DNA of 64,000 nucleotides from Hordeum vulgare subsp. vulgare. Lineage: Eukaryota > Streptophyta > Magnoliopsida > Poales > Poaceae. The stretch covers positions 342,720,638-342,784,637 of the forward strand of contig NC_058521.1 of assembly GCF_904849725.1 (NCBI RefSeq), read 5' to 3'. The position numbers and the translations under genes were made by a program. Below the pieces are notes generated by a model. It was not told where the DNA came from, made no database searches, and saw nothing but the letters and a program-made list of their open reading frames with translations. Each line of letters begins with the position of its first letter. Position 1 is the first letter of the stretch. Positions 1 to 11,611 of the stretch are shown here, piece by piece.

Positions 1-992
1 GGTCATGTGTGCATAGTTCTCGAACCCGCAGGGTCTGCACACTTCAGGTTCGGTGATGTTTCGGTATAGTTGAGTTAAATGTGTTGGTAACCGAAGTTTT
101 GTTCGGAGTCTCGGATGAGATCCCGGAGTTCACGAGGAGTTCCGGAATGGTTCGGAAATGAAGATTGATATATAGGAAGTTCGTGTTTGGATTTCGGAAG
201 GTTTTCGGGCATTGCTGGCAGTGTACCGGGAGTGACGAATGGGTTCCGGGGGCCCACTGGGTGGGACCACCACGCCCCAAGTGGTCCACATGGGTTTATT
301 GGATGTCCAATAAGGCATAATGGGCTTACAAAGTCATCGAAGGAAAGCCCATGAAGAAAAATTGGAAAATCCAAAAGTGGTGGGAAATTAAGGAAGGAGT
401 CCTAATCCAAGTGGGATTGGAGGAGGACTCCTCCACTTCGACCGACCCAAGGGAGCCTCCCTTGTGGCGCCAAGGCTGCCTCCTCCCTCCTCCTATATAT
501 ACTAGAGGTTTAGGGCTTTTTGAGACACAACTTTGCCACCTGCAACCCTAAATCTCTACTTCGTACTTTTTTCTCGAGATCAGTTTTCTGTGGAGCTCGG
601 GCGGAGCCCTGCATGAATAAGATCACCACCACCACCGGAGCGCCGTCATGCTGCGGGGAGCTCATCTACATCCCCATCTCTCTTACTGGATCGTGAAGGC
701 GGAGATCGTCATCGAGTTGTACGTGTGCGGAATGCGGAGGTGTCGTCCGTTCGACACTTGATCGGGACGGATCGTGGAACGGATCGTGAGATGGTTCGCG
801 GGATGGATCGTGGGACAATTCATGGGACAGAAAGTGAATACGTACCACTACATCAACCGCGTTTATTAACGCTTCCGCTTAGCGATCTACAAGGGTATGT
901 GGATCCGATCTCCCTCTCGTTGATGATAATCACCATGATAGGTCTTCGTGTGCATAGGAAATTTTTTGTTTCCCATGCAAGGTTCCCCAACA
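1..992 (+). mobile_element. BARE/Angela-like copia LTR, 3' part (upstream element)
   Basis: The window opens in the middle of an LTR that matches, block by block, 993-2199 and the split LTR at 7268-8205/23466-24300. Shared blocks include the ctcgaacccgcagggtctgc stretch, a CTATATATA box and the terminal gttccccaaca. The LTR ends in CA at 991-992. The next bases are the interior of a second LTR of the same family. The simplest reading is that this is the 3' LTR of an element inserted into that second LTR, with its interior and 5' LTR left of the window. The flanking five bases gtatt (993-997) would be the TSD. The family assignment rests on recognising the TGTTGGAAATATGCCC start in the related 3' LTR. 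Confidence 0.85.
493..501 (+). promoter_or_regulatory. TATA box of copia LTR
   Basis: CTATATATA lies about 500 bases before the LTR end, after a pyrimidine-rich cctcctcc run. It is conserved at 1735-1743 and 23836-23844 in the two sister LTRs, as expected for the pol II promoter of a BARE-type LTR. Confidence 0.6.
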
Positions 993-2199
993 GTATTGCA
1001 GAACGAGTTAAGAGACTTGCTGGTTATGAGATTTAAATAGGTATGGCGATACCGACGATCGAATCTCGGGCAAGTAACATACTGAGGGACAAAGAGAATG
1101 ACATACGAGATTATGTGAATACTTGACATAGAGGTTCAACCGATAAGATCTTCGTAGAATATGTAGAATCCAATATGGACGTCCAGGTGCCGCTATTGGA
1201 TATTGAACAGAGAGTGTCTCGGTCATGTCTACATAGTTCTCGAACCCGCAGGGTCTGCACACTTAAGGTTCGGTGACGTTTGAGTATAGTTGAATTAGAG
1301 GTCCTGGTGACCGAAGGTTGTTCGGAGTCCCTTATGAGATCATGGACATTAGGAGGAGCTCCGTAATGGTCCGGACATAAAGATTGATATATAGGAAGAC
1401 CTATTTTGGTTACCGGAAAAGTTTCGGGCTCATCGGTAGAGTACCGGGAGTGTCAGGAGGGTGTCGGGGGACCACCGGGAGGGACGTGACGACCCAAGAG
1501 CCTTATGGGCTTTGATAGGATGTGGACCAGCCCCTGTTGTACTGGGCGAGGCCTCTCTCAAAGATCCATGTGGCCAGGAGAGGAGATAAAAGGCAAAACA
1601 CCTTTAAACGGAAAGGATGGAGGAGTCCTCCCAAACTAGTCCACCTCCCTTGTGGGAAGGTGGACTGTTCCTTAGAGTTTGGCCGACCCCTTCTCCTTGG
1701 AGTAGGGGGCAAGTCTGCCTTCTCTCCTCTCCTCCTATATATACAAGAGGTTTTTGAGGGTTTTGGACACAACAATCAGCCACGTGCTGTCGTGTCTCTA
1801 GATCTGTTTCTCCTATAGTCTAGTTTGAGTGGTGCGTAGGCAAAGCCCTGCTGGAATAGCTCCACCACCATCGACGTCACGCCATCGCGCTGCCGGAGAA
1901 CTCATCTACCTCTCTGCACCCTCTTGCTGGATCAAGAAGGCGGAAATCATCGTAGAGTTGTACGTGTGCTGAACGCGGAGGTGTCGTCCGTTCGGTGCTA
2001 GATCGGGACAGATTGTAGGACGGTGGCGATTTGGATCGCGAAGAAGTTCCACTACATCAACCGCGTTTCTTAATGCTTCCCGCTTAGGGATCTACAAGGG
2101 TATGTGGATCCGATCTCCCCTCTCGTAGATGGTCATCACCATGATAGGTCTTTCATGTGCGTAGGAAATTTTTTGTTTGCCATGCAACGTTCCCCAACA
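993..2199 (+). mobile_element. 5' LTR remnant of the copia element
   Basis: Aligns with the 3' LTR from about 7853 onward (gatcgaatctcg, cttcgtagaatatgtag, gtctgcacactt). It ends gttccccaaca and is followed directly by the PBS. A TATA box (ctatatata) is at 1735-1743. The first part of the LTR is absent here, which fits interruption by the upstream element rather than random truncation. Confidence 0.85.
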
Positions 2200-2200
2200 G

Positions 2201-2218
2201 TGGTTTCAGAGCCAGGTT
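2201..2218 (+). other. Primer-binding site (initiator tRNA-Met type)
   Basis: tggtttcagagccaggtt follows the LTR after one base. It resembles the TGGTATCAGAGC consensus complementary to the 3' end of plant initiator tRNA-Met, with one visible mismatch in the core. Confidence 0.75.
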
Positions 2219-3449
2219 CATGTGTAGATGACATCTCGAGAAGAACACAAAAGAGTTAGTGGGCGTTGATGTTCAATTTGCTTCGCTCCTTAGTCTTTTC
2301 TTGATTCAGCAGTATTATTGGATTGAAGCGGCCCGGACCAACTTTACTCGTACGCTTACGAGAGACCGGTTTGATCGACTGACATGGAACTTGTTGCATA
2401 AAGATGACTGGCGGGTGTCTGTCTCTTCAACTTTAGTTGAATCGCATTTGACCGAGGCGGTCCTTGGAGAAGGTTAAATAGCAATTTGCATATCACCATT
2501 GTGGCTTTGCGTAAGTAAGATGCGGTCATATTAGATACCCATAGGAGCCACGTAAAACATGCAACAACAAATTGGAAGACGGCTAACTTGTTTTTGCAGG
2601 GTATGCTTGAGATGTGATATGGCCAATGACATGATACGATATATTGGATGTGTGAGATGATCAAGTTGTAATAGTTAAATATCAACTTGCACGCCGATGC
2701 TACGGCAACCGTCACGAGTCATAGGGTTAACTTTAAATTTATTTTGCGTTTGCAGATGCTCTTGCTATATCGCTACGCAGTAGGTTTAGTAGTAACAACA
2801 TAGATAGTGCGATAACCTTGATGGCAGCACGATGATGGAGATCATGGTGCGGCGCCAGTGACGATGGAGATCATGCTAGTGCTTTGGTGATGGTGATGAA
2901 GAAGCACAAGTTCATGGCCATATCTTGTCACTTATGATTTGCATGTGATGTTAATCCTTTAATTCACCTTATTTTGCTTAGGACACCGGTAGCATTATAA
3001 GGTGATACCTCGCTAAAATTTCAAGATAAAGTTGTCTTCTCCCTGACTATGCACCGTTGCGACAGTTCGTCGTTTCGAGACACCACGTTATGATCGGGTG
3101 TGATAGACTCAACGTTCACATACAACGAGTGCAAAACAGTTGCACACGTGGATCATCCGGTTAAACTTGACGATCCTAGCATGTACAGACATGGCCTAGG
3201 AACACTAGAGACCGAAAGGTCGAGCATGAATCATATAGTTGATATGATCAACATGGAGATGTTCACCATTGAAACTAATCTCAACTCACGTGATGATCGG
3301 ACTTGAGTTAGTGGATTTGGATCATGCGCGACTCGAATGACTAGAGGGATGTCTATTTGAGTGGGAGTTTATTAGTAATATGATTCGCTAAACTCAATTG
3401 TCTTGAACATAGTCTAAGTAATCTTTTCAAAATTTTATGTTGTAGTTCA
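2219..3449 (+). other. Untranslated leader of the copia element
   Basis: About 1.2 kb between the PBS and the first gag-like codons. BARE-type elements have a long leader before gag. I see no conserved coding frame; the short ORFs here do not resemble known domains. Confidence 0.6.
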
Positions 3450-4235
3450 ATGGCTCGTGTAGTAGCAACCCTGAATTTTAATGCGTTTCTAGACAAAGCT
3501 AAGTTGAAAGATGATGGAAGCAACTTTGTTGACGGGGCCAGTAATCTGAGGCTCATCCTTCAGGCTGCCCAAAAGTCATATGTCCTTGATGAATTGCTAG
3601 GTGCTGAACCACCCCAACCAGCGTTGTGTGAAGTTATGAATGTCTAGCAGACGCGCAAGGATGACCGCTCATTAGATCAATGTGCAGTTTTGTATGGCTT
3701 AGAACCGGGACTCTGAATGTTTGGGTACTCTGATCGTCTAGCTGAGTTGGGAATTGCTCTCCCGCTAGAGGCTATCACCTACATAGTTCTTCAGTCACTG
3801 CCACCAATCTACAAAGGCTTTGAGTTGAACTATAACATGCAAGGGATGAATAAATCACTCGGCAAGCTGTTTGCAATGCTGAAACTCGCAGAGTCGGAAA
3901 TCCAGAAGGAGTATCAAGTGTTGATAGTCAATAGGACCACTAGTTTAAAGAAAAACGGCAAGGGGAAGAAGGGTAACTCCAAGAAGAATGACAGAGTTTT
4001 TGCCCCCGCGACGAAGAAACCCATGTCTGGACCCAAGCTGGAAACTGAGTGCTACCACTGCAAGGGGACTGGTCACTGGAAGCGGACTGGCCCAAGTATT
4101 TGGCCGATAAGAAGGTGGCCAACGCCAAACAAGGTATATTTGATATACATGTTATTGATGTGTACCTCACCTGTTCTCGTAGTAGTGCCTATGTTTGATA
4201 CGGGTTCTGTTGCTCACATTGGCAAATCGAAATAG
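3450..4235 (+). pseudogene. Copia gag and start of protease (broken)
   Basis: Gag packages the element RNA into virus-like particles, and the aspartic protease matures the polyprotein. The gag frame starts MARVVATLNFNAF and is interrupted by stops near 3645 and 3713 before continuing in the same frame. A CCHC zinc knuckle (CYHCKGTGHW, CX2CX4H) is visible near 4052-4085. The following protease motif FDTGSVAHIG near 4194-4225 keeps the aspartate but has S-V where DSGA/DTGA-type motifs are usual. The frame closes at 4235. The broken N-terminal part argues that this is a dead copy. Confidence 0.8.
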
Positions 4236-4603
4236 GAACTGCGGAATAAACTAAGTCTAGCGAAGGATGAAGTGACGATGCGCGTAGGAAATGTTTCCAA
4301 GGATCATGCGAACGACGTCAGCACAGTCTCACTTAAGTTACCATCGGGATTAGTGATGAACTTAAATAATTGTTATTTAGTGCCTGCATTGAGCGTGAAC
4401 ATTATATCTGGATCTTGTTTATTGTGAGACGGTTACTCATGTAAGTCAGAGAATAATTGTAGTTCTATTTATATGAGTAATATCTTTTATGGTCATGCAC
4501 CCAATGTGAGAGGTTTGTTCGTATTGAATCTCGATAGTGATGACACTCATATTCATAACATTAGGACCAAAAGATGTAGAGCTAATAATTATAGCGCCAC
4601 TTC

Positions 4604-5503
4604 CTGTGGCACTTCCGCTTAGGTCATATTGGTATAAAACGCATGAAGAAACTCCATGATGATGGACTTTTGGAGTCACTTGACACATGCGAACCATGTA
4701 TCATGGGCAAGATGACTAAGACTCCGTTCTCCGAAACAATGGAGCATGCAAGTGACTTGTTCGAGATCATACATACCGAGGTGTGCGGACCAATGAGCAT
4801 AGAGGCGCCCGGTGGATATTGTTATTTTCTCACCTTCACTGACGAATTGAGTAGGTATGGATATATCTACTTCATGAAGCACAAGTCTGAAATGTTTGAA
4901 AATTTGAAGAAATTTAAGAGTGAAGTTGAAAATCATCGTAACAAGAAGATCAAGTTCCTATGATCTGATCGAGGAGGTGAGTATCTGAGTTACGAGTTTG
5001 GTTCTCACTTAAGACAATGTGGAATTGTTTCATAGTTGACACCGCCTTGAACAACACATCGCAATGGTGAGTCCGAACGTCGTAATCATACTTTATTAGA
5101 TATGGTGTGTTCTATGATGTCTCTTACCGATTTGTCTTTATCATTTTGGGGCTATGCATTGGAGACAACTGCATTAACTTTAAATAAAGCACCATCAAAA
5201 TCCATTGAGAGGACACCATATGAGTTGTGGTATGGCAAGAAGCCAAAGTTGTCGTTTCTTAAAGTTTGGGGATGTGATGCTTATGTGAAAAAGCTTCAGC
5301 CTGAAAAGCTGGAACCCAATGCGAAAAAGTGTGTGTTCATAGGCTACCCAAAAGTTACAGTTGGGTATACCTTCTATCTCAAGTCCGAGGGCAAATGCTT
5401 TGTCACTAAGAATGGAGCTTTTCTTGAGAAAGAGTTTCTCTCTAAAGAATTGAGTAGGAGGAAGATAGAACTTGATGAGGTTGCAGAACCTCTTCTTCAA
5501 TAA
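4604..5503 (+). pseudogene. Copia integrase (broken, catalytic D changed to E)
   Basis: The frame from WHFRLGHIG (first His pair) through CEPCIMGK (Cys pair) gives the HHCC zinc-binding part. The core follows with GYCYFLTFTDELSRYGYIYF, then SDRGGEY, then an NGESERRN-like segment. The position that is normally aspartate in HTDVCGP reads HTEVCGP here, so the first residue of the catalytic DDE triad is altered. Stops occur after KKIKFL (4961-4963) and again before 5102. The C-terminal GKKPxxSxLKVWGC-type motif typical of copia integrases is present near 5230-5280. Confidence 0.8.
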
Positions 5504-5733
5504 GATGGTGGCGCACGGCATAAAGAAGTTTCTATCAAGGCAACACCAGTTGAAGAGGAAGTTAATGATGGTGATCATGAAGCTTAAGATCAAGTCGCTA
5601 TCAAACCTCGCAAGTCAACAAGGGCACATACTGCTCCTCGGTGGTACGGGAATCCTGTCTTGTCAATCATGTTGTTAGAAAACAATGAGCCTGTGAATTA
5701 TGGAGAAGAAATGGTGGGCCCAGATTCCAACTA

Positions 5734-7086
5734 ATGGTTAGAAGCCATGAAATCCGAGATAGGATCTATGTATGAAAAAGGAGTATGGGCTTTCGAAGTA
5801 TTACTTGAAGGCCGAAAGGCTATTCAAAACAAATGGATCTTTAAGAAGAAGACAGACGCGGATGGTAATGTGACCATTTATAAAGCTTGACTTGTGGCAA
5901 AGGGTTTTTCACAAGTTCAAGGAGTTGACTACGATGACACATTCTCACCCATAGCGATGCTAAAGTCCGTCCAAATCATGTTAGCAATAGCTGCATTTTT
6001 CGATTATGAAATCTGGCAGATGGATGTCAAAATGGTGTTCCTTAACGTGTTTCTTGAGGAAGAGTTGTATATGATGCAACCCGAAGGTTTTGTCGATCCA
6101 GAGAATGCTAACAAAGTATGCAAGCTCCATCGATCCATTTATGGACTGGTGGAAGCATCTCGGAGTTGGAATCATCGTTTTGGTGAGGTGATCAAAGCGT
6201 TCGGGTTTATACAAGTTTTGGGAGAAGCTTGTATTTACAAGAAAGTGAGTGGGAGCTCTATAGCGTTTCTAATATTATATGTGGATGACATATTGCTGAT
6301 TGGAAACAATATGGAACTTTTGGGGAGCACGAAGGATTACTTGAATAAAAGTTTTTCAATGAAGAACCTGGGAGAAGCTGCTCATATATTAGGCATAAAG
6401 ATGTATAGAGATAGATCAAGGCGCTTAATAGGACTTTCACAAAGCACATACCTTCACAATGTTTTGAAATGAAGGACCTGGGGTTCTTGCCTATGTTACA
6501 AGGTATAAACTTGAGTAAGACTCAATGCCCAATAACAGCAGAAGATAGAGAAAAGATGAGTGTCGTCCCCTATGCTGCAGCCATAGGGTCTATCATGTAT
6601 GCAATGCTGTGCACAAGACCGGATCTTAGCCTTGCAATAAGTATGGAAGGCACGTTTCAAACTGATCCAGGAGTGGAGCCTTGGGCAGCGATCAAGAGTA
6701 TTCTGAAGTACCTGAAAACGACTAAGGAAATGTTTCTCGTTTATGGAGGTGACGAAGAGCTCGTCGTAAAGGGTTACGTTGATGCAAGCTTCGACACTGA
6801 TCCGGATGACTCTAAGTCACAAACGGGATACGTGTTTATTCTTAACGGGGGTGCGGTATGCTGGTGCAGTTCCAACCAGAGCGTTGTAGTTGATTCTACA
6901 TGCGAAGCGGAGTACATAGCTGCCTCAGAGGCGGCTAAGGAGGGTGTGTGGATGAAGGATTTCATGAAAGATCTTGGAGTTGTACCGAGCGCACTGGATC
7001 CAATAAATTTGTTCTGTGACAACACTTGTGCCATTGCTCTAGCCAATGAACCAAGGTTTCAAAAGAGAACCATATATATAAATTGA
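5734..7086 (+). pseudogene. Copia reverse transcriptase and RNase H (broken)
   Basis: The reverse transcriptase palm is recognisable from LVAKGFSQVQGVDYDDTFSP to the catalytic YVDDILLIGN near 6280-6310, with both aspartates intact. A stop lies just before LVAKGF (5888-5890). The frame closes at 6472 and the RNase H part continues in another frame from 6469 (KDLGFLPMLQG onward), so there is a one-base frameshift. RNase H keeps DASFDTD, DSTCEAEYIA and LFCDNTCAIALA, carrying the acidic residues expected for the fold. The order integrase before RT identifies Ty1-copia. Confidence 0.85.
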
Positions 7087-7253
7087 TGCTTCAATGCCAT
7101 CCGCGATTACATCATGGAGGAAGACATAAATATTTAAAAAAAGTGCACATGGATCTGAATGTAGCAGACCCGGTGACTAAACCTCTTCCACGAACTAAAC
7201 ATGACCAACGCCAGAACTGTATGGGTGTTTAATTTGTTACATTGTCAATCCAG

Positions 7254-7267
7254 TGCAAGTGGGAGAC
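7254..7267 (+). other. Polypurine tract of the copia element
   Basis: The purine-rich caagtgggagac stretch directly abuts the LTR start TGTTGGAAATATG, as in BARE/Angela elements. It primes plus-strand DNA synthesis. Confidence 0.75.
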
Positions 7268-8205
7268 TGTTGGAAATATGCCCTAGAGGTAATAATATAA
7301 TAGTTATTATTTTATTTCCTATTTCAAGATAATAGTTTATTATCCATGCTATAATTGTATTGAATGGATACATAAATACATGTGTGAATACATAGACAAA
7401 ATATTGTCCCTTGTAAGCTTCTAGTTGACTCGCTCATTGATCAAAGATGGTTAAGGTTGCCTAGCCATAGACAAGTGTTGTCACTTGATAACGGGATCGC
7501 ATCATTAGGAGAATGATATGATGGACAAGGCCCAAACTATAAACGTAGCATGTGATGATGTTATTTTGTTGTTATTGTTTTCTGCATATCAAGTATACAT
7601 TCCTATGACCATGAGATCATGTAACTCACTCACACGGGAGGAATGCCTTGTGTGTATCAAACATCGCAACGTTACTGGCTAACTATAAAGGTGCTCTACA
7701 GGTATCTCCGAGGTTGTCCGTTAAGTTCGCATGGATCAATACTGGGATTTGTCACTCCGTGTGATGGACATGCATCTTGGGGCCCACTCGGTAATACAAC
7801 ATCACAAACAAGCCTTGCAAGTAATGTGACTAAAGAATTAGCCACGATATATTCTATTACAGAATAAGTAAAAAGATTGAAATAAGTATGGCGATACCAA
7901 CGATCGAATCTCGCGCAAGTAATATACCGAAGGACAAAGGGAATGACACACGGGATTATGTGAATCCTTGACATAGAGGTCCAACCGATAAGATCTTCGT
8001 AGAATATGTAGGATGCAATATGGACGTCTAGGTCCCTCTATTGCATATTGACCGGAGAGTGTCTCAGTCATGTCAACATAGTTCTCGAATCCACAGGGTC
8101 TGCACACTTCAGGTTCCGTGACGTTTCGGTATAGTTGAGTTATAGGTGCTAGTGACCGAAGGTTTTTTGGACTCCCGGATGAGATCCTGGACATCAAGAG
8201 GAGCC
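7268..8205 (+). mobile_element. 3' LTR of copia element, left part
   Basis: Starts TGTTGGAAATATGCCCTAGA, the characteristic BARE/Angela LTR start. It runs to gagcc at 8201-8205, where a gypsy element begins. Those five bases are repeated at 23461-23465, where the copia LTR resumes. Confidence 0.9.
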
Positions 8206-9729
8206 TGATACGTCCATTTTGCATCATGTTTTCATGTTGATATTTATCGCTTCTTTGGCTGTTATTTCACTTCACGGTACAATTCTTATGCCTTTTTTCT
8301 CTTATTTTGCAAGGTTACATGAAGAGGGAGAATACCGGCAATTGGAATTCTGTACTGAAAGTGGAGCAAAGTTGAGATACCTATTCTGCGCAACTCCAAA
8401 CGCCGTGAAAATCAACGGGGATTTTTTTCCAATTTATCAAAAATACTCGGCCGAAGAAGTGCCAGAGGGGCAGCAGGGGGTGCCCACAAGCCTGCACGAC
8501 ACGGCCACCCCCCCAGGCTGCGCCATGGGGGCTTGTGAGCAGCTCACTGGCCCACTGCCCCCCTCCCCTCTTTTGCTATATGGAGGGTTTTGTCCAGGAA
8601 AAAATCACAGAGGAGCTTTTCATGGATTCGCCGCCGCCACGTGGCAGAACTTGAGCAGAACCAATCTAGAGCTCCGGCAGGACGATCCTGCCGGGGAAAC
8701 TTCCCTCCCGGAGGAGGAAATCATCGCCATCGTCATCACCAACACTCCACTCATCGGAGGATACTCGTCTCCATTAACATCTTCATCAGCACCATCTCAT
8801 CTCCAAACCCTAGTTCATCACTTGTAACCAATCTCTGTCTCGCGACTCCGATTGGTACTTGTAAGGTTGCTTGTAGTGTTGATTACTCTTTGTAGTTGAT
8901 GCTAGTTGGATTATTCGGTGGAAGAGTTTATGTTCAAATCCTTGATGCTACTCATTACCCCTCTGATCATGATTATGATTATGCTTTGTGAGTAGTTACT
9001 TTTGTTCCTGAGGACATGGGATAAGTCATGCTATTAATAGTCATGTGAATTCGGTATTCGTTCGGTAATTTGATATGTTGTATGTTGTTTTTCCTCTAGT
9101 GGTGTTATGTGAATGTCGACTACATAAGACTTCACCATTATTTGGGCCTAGAGGAAGGCATGGGAAGTAGTAAGTAGATGATGGGTTGCTAGAGTGACAG
9201 AAGCTTAAACCCTAGTTTATGTGTTACTTCGTAAGGGGCTGATTTGGATCCACTAGTTTAATGCCATGGTTATACTTTGTCTTAATTCTTCTTTCGTAGT
9301 TGAGGATGCTTGTGAGAGGGGTTAATCATAAGTGGGATGCTTGTCCAAGTAAGGAAAGTACCCAAGCGCCGGTCCACCCACATATCAAACTATCAAAGTA
9401 ACGAACGCGAATCATATGAACATGATGAAACTAGCATGACAGAAATTCCCGTGTGTTCTCGGGAGATTTTATCCTCCTATAAGACTTTGTCCAGGCTTTT
9501 CCCTTGCTACAAAAGGGATTGGGCCACTTTTCTGCACCGTTGCTACTTTTGTTACTTGTTGCTTGCCACGAATCATCTGACCACACAATCACTTGTTACC
9601 GACAATTTCAGTGCTTGCAGATATTTCCTTGTTGAAAACCACTTGTCAGATCCTTCTGCTCCTCGTTGGGTTCGACACACTTACTTATTGAAAGGACTAC
9701 GATAGATCCCCTATACTTGTGGGTCTTCA
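8206..9729 (+). mobile_element. 5' LTR of Athila-like element
   Basis: Starts TGATACGTCCATTTTGCATC and ends cttgtgggtcttca; the sister LTR ends tgggtcatca. A promoter-like gctatatgg lies near 8574-8582. The long open frame at 8219-8827 lies wholly within the LTR and is not counted as a gene. Confidence 0.9.
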
Positions 9730-9740
9730 AGACTCTTTTC

Positions 9741-9758
9741 TGGTGCCGTTGCCGAGGA
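9741..9758 (+). other. Primer-binding site (tRNA-Asp type)
   Basis: tggtgccgttgccgagga lies 11 bases after the LTR. It resembles TGGCGCCGTTGCCGGGGA, the site complementary to tRNA-Asp used by Athila-like elements. Confidence 0.75.
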
Positions 9759-9835
9759 GTGAAGCGCCTTTGGTAAGTGGAACTTGGTAAGGAAACAATC
9801 ATATAGTGTGCTGAAATTTGTTGTCACTTGTCACT

Positions 9836-10504
9836 ATGGATACTAATCCTTTGAGGGGCTTGTTCGGTGTATCTTCACCTCGAACGGAAGCACAAAGAGT
9901 TGCTCCTCAACCTGCTGCACCTACTGAAAATATTTGCTTTGAATTTCCTTTGGGTATGCTTGAGAAATTGCTGGCTAATCCTTTTACACGAGATGGAACA
10001 TCACATCCAGACTTGCATCTCATCCATGTAGATGAAGTTTGTGGTTTATTTAAGCTTGCAGGTGTGCCCGAGGATGAGGTCAAGAAGAAGGTCTTCCCTT
10101 TATCTTTGAAGGATAAGGCGTTGACATGGTATAGGCTATGTGATGATACTGGATCATGGGACTACAATCGGTTGAAATTGGAATTTCATCAAAAGTTTTA
10201 TCCTATGCATTTAGTTCATCGTGATCGGAATTATATTTACAATTTTTTGCATCGTGATAGAGAAAGCATCGCTCAATCTTGGGGGAGGCTTAAATCAATG
10301 CTATATTCATGCCCCAATCATGAGCTATCGAGAGAAATTATCATTGAGAACTTCTATGCTCGGCTTTCTCATGATGATCGCACCATGCTTGACACTTCTT
10401 GTACCGGTTCTTTTATGAAGAAAGATATTGACTTCAAATGGAATTTATTCGAGAGAATTAAACGCAACTCTGAAGATTGGGAGCTTGAAGAAGGTAAGGA
10501 GTGA
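9836..10504 (+). CDS. Athila-like Gag (N-terminal part, open)
   Basis: The first ATG of the frame is at 9836 (MDTNPLRGLFG), 78 bases after the PBS, and it is preferred over an upstream non-ATG start at 9818. The 222-residue product contains a retrotransposon-gag-like helical region (PLSLKDKALTWYRLCDDTGS, then the FYPMHLVHRDRNYIYNF and CPNHELSREIIIENFYARL segments). A TGA at 10502 is followed in frame by further gag-like sequence (MNFTFDCVKSF) to about 10684, so the stop is probably a premature one. Its role is particle assembly and RNA packaging. It is likely inactive, since the rest of the polyprotein is broken. Confidence 0.75.
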   Translation: MDTNPLRGLFGVSSPRTEAQRVAPQPAAPTENICFEFPLGMLEKLLANPFTRDGTSHPDLHLIHVDEVCGLFKLAGVPEDEVKKKVFPLSLKDKALTWYRLCDDTGSWDYNRLKLEFHQKFYPMHLVHRDRNYIYNFLHRDRESIAQSWGRLKSMLYSCPNHELSREIIIENFYARLSHDDRTMLDTSCTGSFMKKDIDFKWNLFERIKRNSEDWELEEGKE

Positions 10505-11477
10505 GGTATGAATTTCACTTTTGATTGCGTTAAATCCTTTGTTGAGACAAATACTTTTTGTGACTTTAGCGCTAAGTATGGACTTGACTCTGAGATAGTA
10601 GATTCATTGTGTGAATATTTTGCTGCTCATATTGATCTCCCCAAAGGGAAGTGGTTTAATAGCATCCTCCTTTACAAGTCAATGTAGTTAAACCCACTCC
10701 AGTTCAAGAGAAAGTCATTGCCTATAATGATCCTGTTGTTCCCAGTGCTTACATTGAGAAACCACCTTTCCCTGCTAGGATAAAGGATCATTCTAAAGCT
10801 TCAACTGTGATACATAGAGGCTACATTAGAACACCTACACCCCCTGAGCAAATTAGAGTTGAACCTAGCATTGCTATTATCAAAGATCTTCTGTCTGAAC
10901 AAGTTGAGGGACATAATATTCACTTCTGTGAAGATGCTGCTAGAATTGCTAAACCTCATGCTAGAGACAAACATAGGCGTGTTGTTGGCATGCCTGTGGT
11001 TTCTGCTAAGATAGGAGATCATTGTTATCATGGTTTTATATGACGTGGGGTGCTGGTGTTAGTGCAATACCTCAAACCTTATACGATGAAATCAAAGATG
11101 AGATTGCACCTGTTGATATAGAGCCTATTGATGTCACTATTCAGCTTGCCAATAGAGATACTATCTGCCCTGTGGGAATTGTTAGGGATGTTGAAGTCTT
11201 GTGTGGTAAAACAAAGTATCCTGCTGATTTCCTCGTTCTTGCTACTGCACAAGATAGCTTTTGTCCCATCATATTTGGTAGACCTTTTCTCAATACCGTC
11301 AATGCTCATATTGATTGTGAGAAGCAAATTGTCACTTTTGGCTTTGAAGGTGTGTCACATGAGTTCAATTTCTCTAAGTTTGGTAGACAACCTCATGAAA
11401 AGGAGTTGCCTAGTAGGGATGAAACTATTGCCTTAGCCTCTATTGTAGTGCCTCCTACTGATCCCTTAGAGCAATAG
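10505..11477 (+). pseudogene. Gag C-terminus and protease of Athila-like element (two frameshifts)
   Basis: Coding signal continues in frame to a TAG at 10685-10687. It shifts to another frame for the segment AYNDPVVPSAYIEKPPFP to GMPVVSAKIGDHCYHGF, then shifts again near 11041 for GAGVSAIPQTLYDEI to VSHEFNFSKF. The last part is the aspartic-protease-like domain: the D-x-G-A-style motif falls on the frameshift, and FGRPFLNTVNAHID corresponds to the conserved ILGRPFL-type flap region. The frameshifts and the stop mean no single product can be made. Confidence 0.75.
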
Positions 11478-11611
11478 TTGCTTGAGCATGAAAATGATAT
11501 GCATATGGATGAAAGGGATGAGATAGAGTTGTCTTAGAACAATATCCTATCCTTAGGAATAATCGGCCTGTTGAACTGCTTGGGGATCCACCCCCACCAA
11601 AGGGTGATCCT

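Noticed and set aside
5195..5593. 132-aa minus-strand frame
   Set aside because: It is antisense to the copia integrase.
8219..8827. 202-aa open frame at the start of the Athila-like element
   Set aside because: It lies entirely inside the 5' LTR. The sister LTR at 21942-23460 does not keep the same frame open, and no domain is visible.
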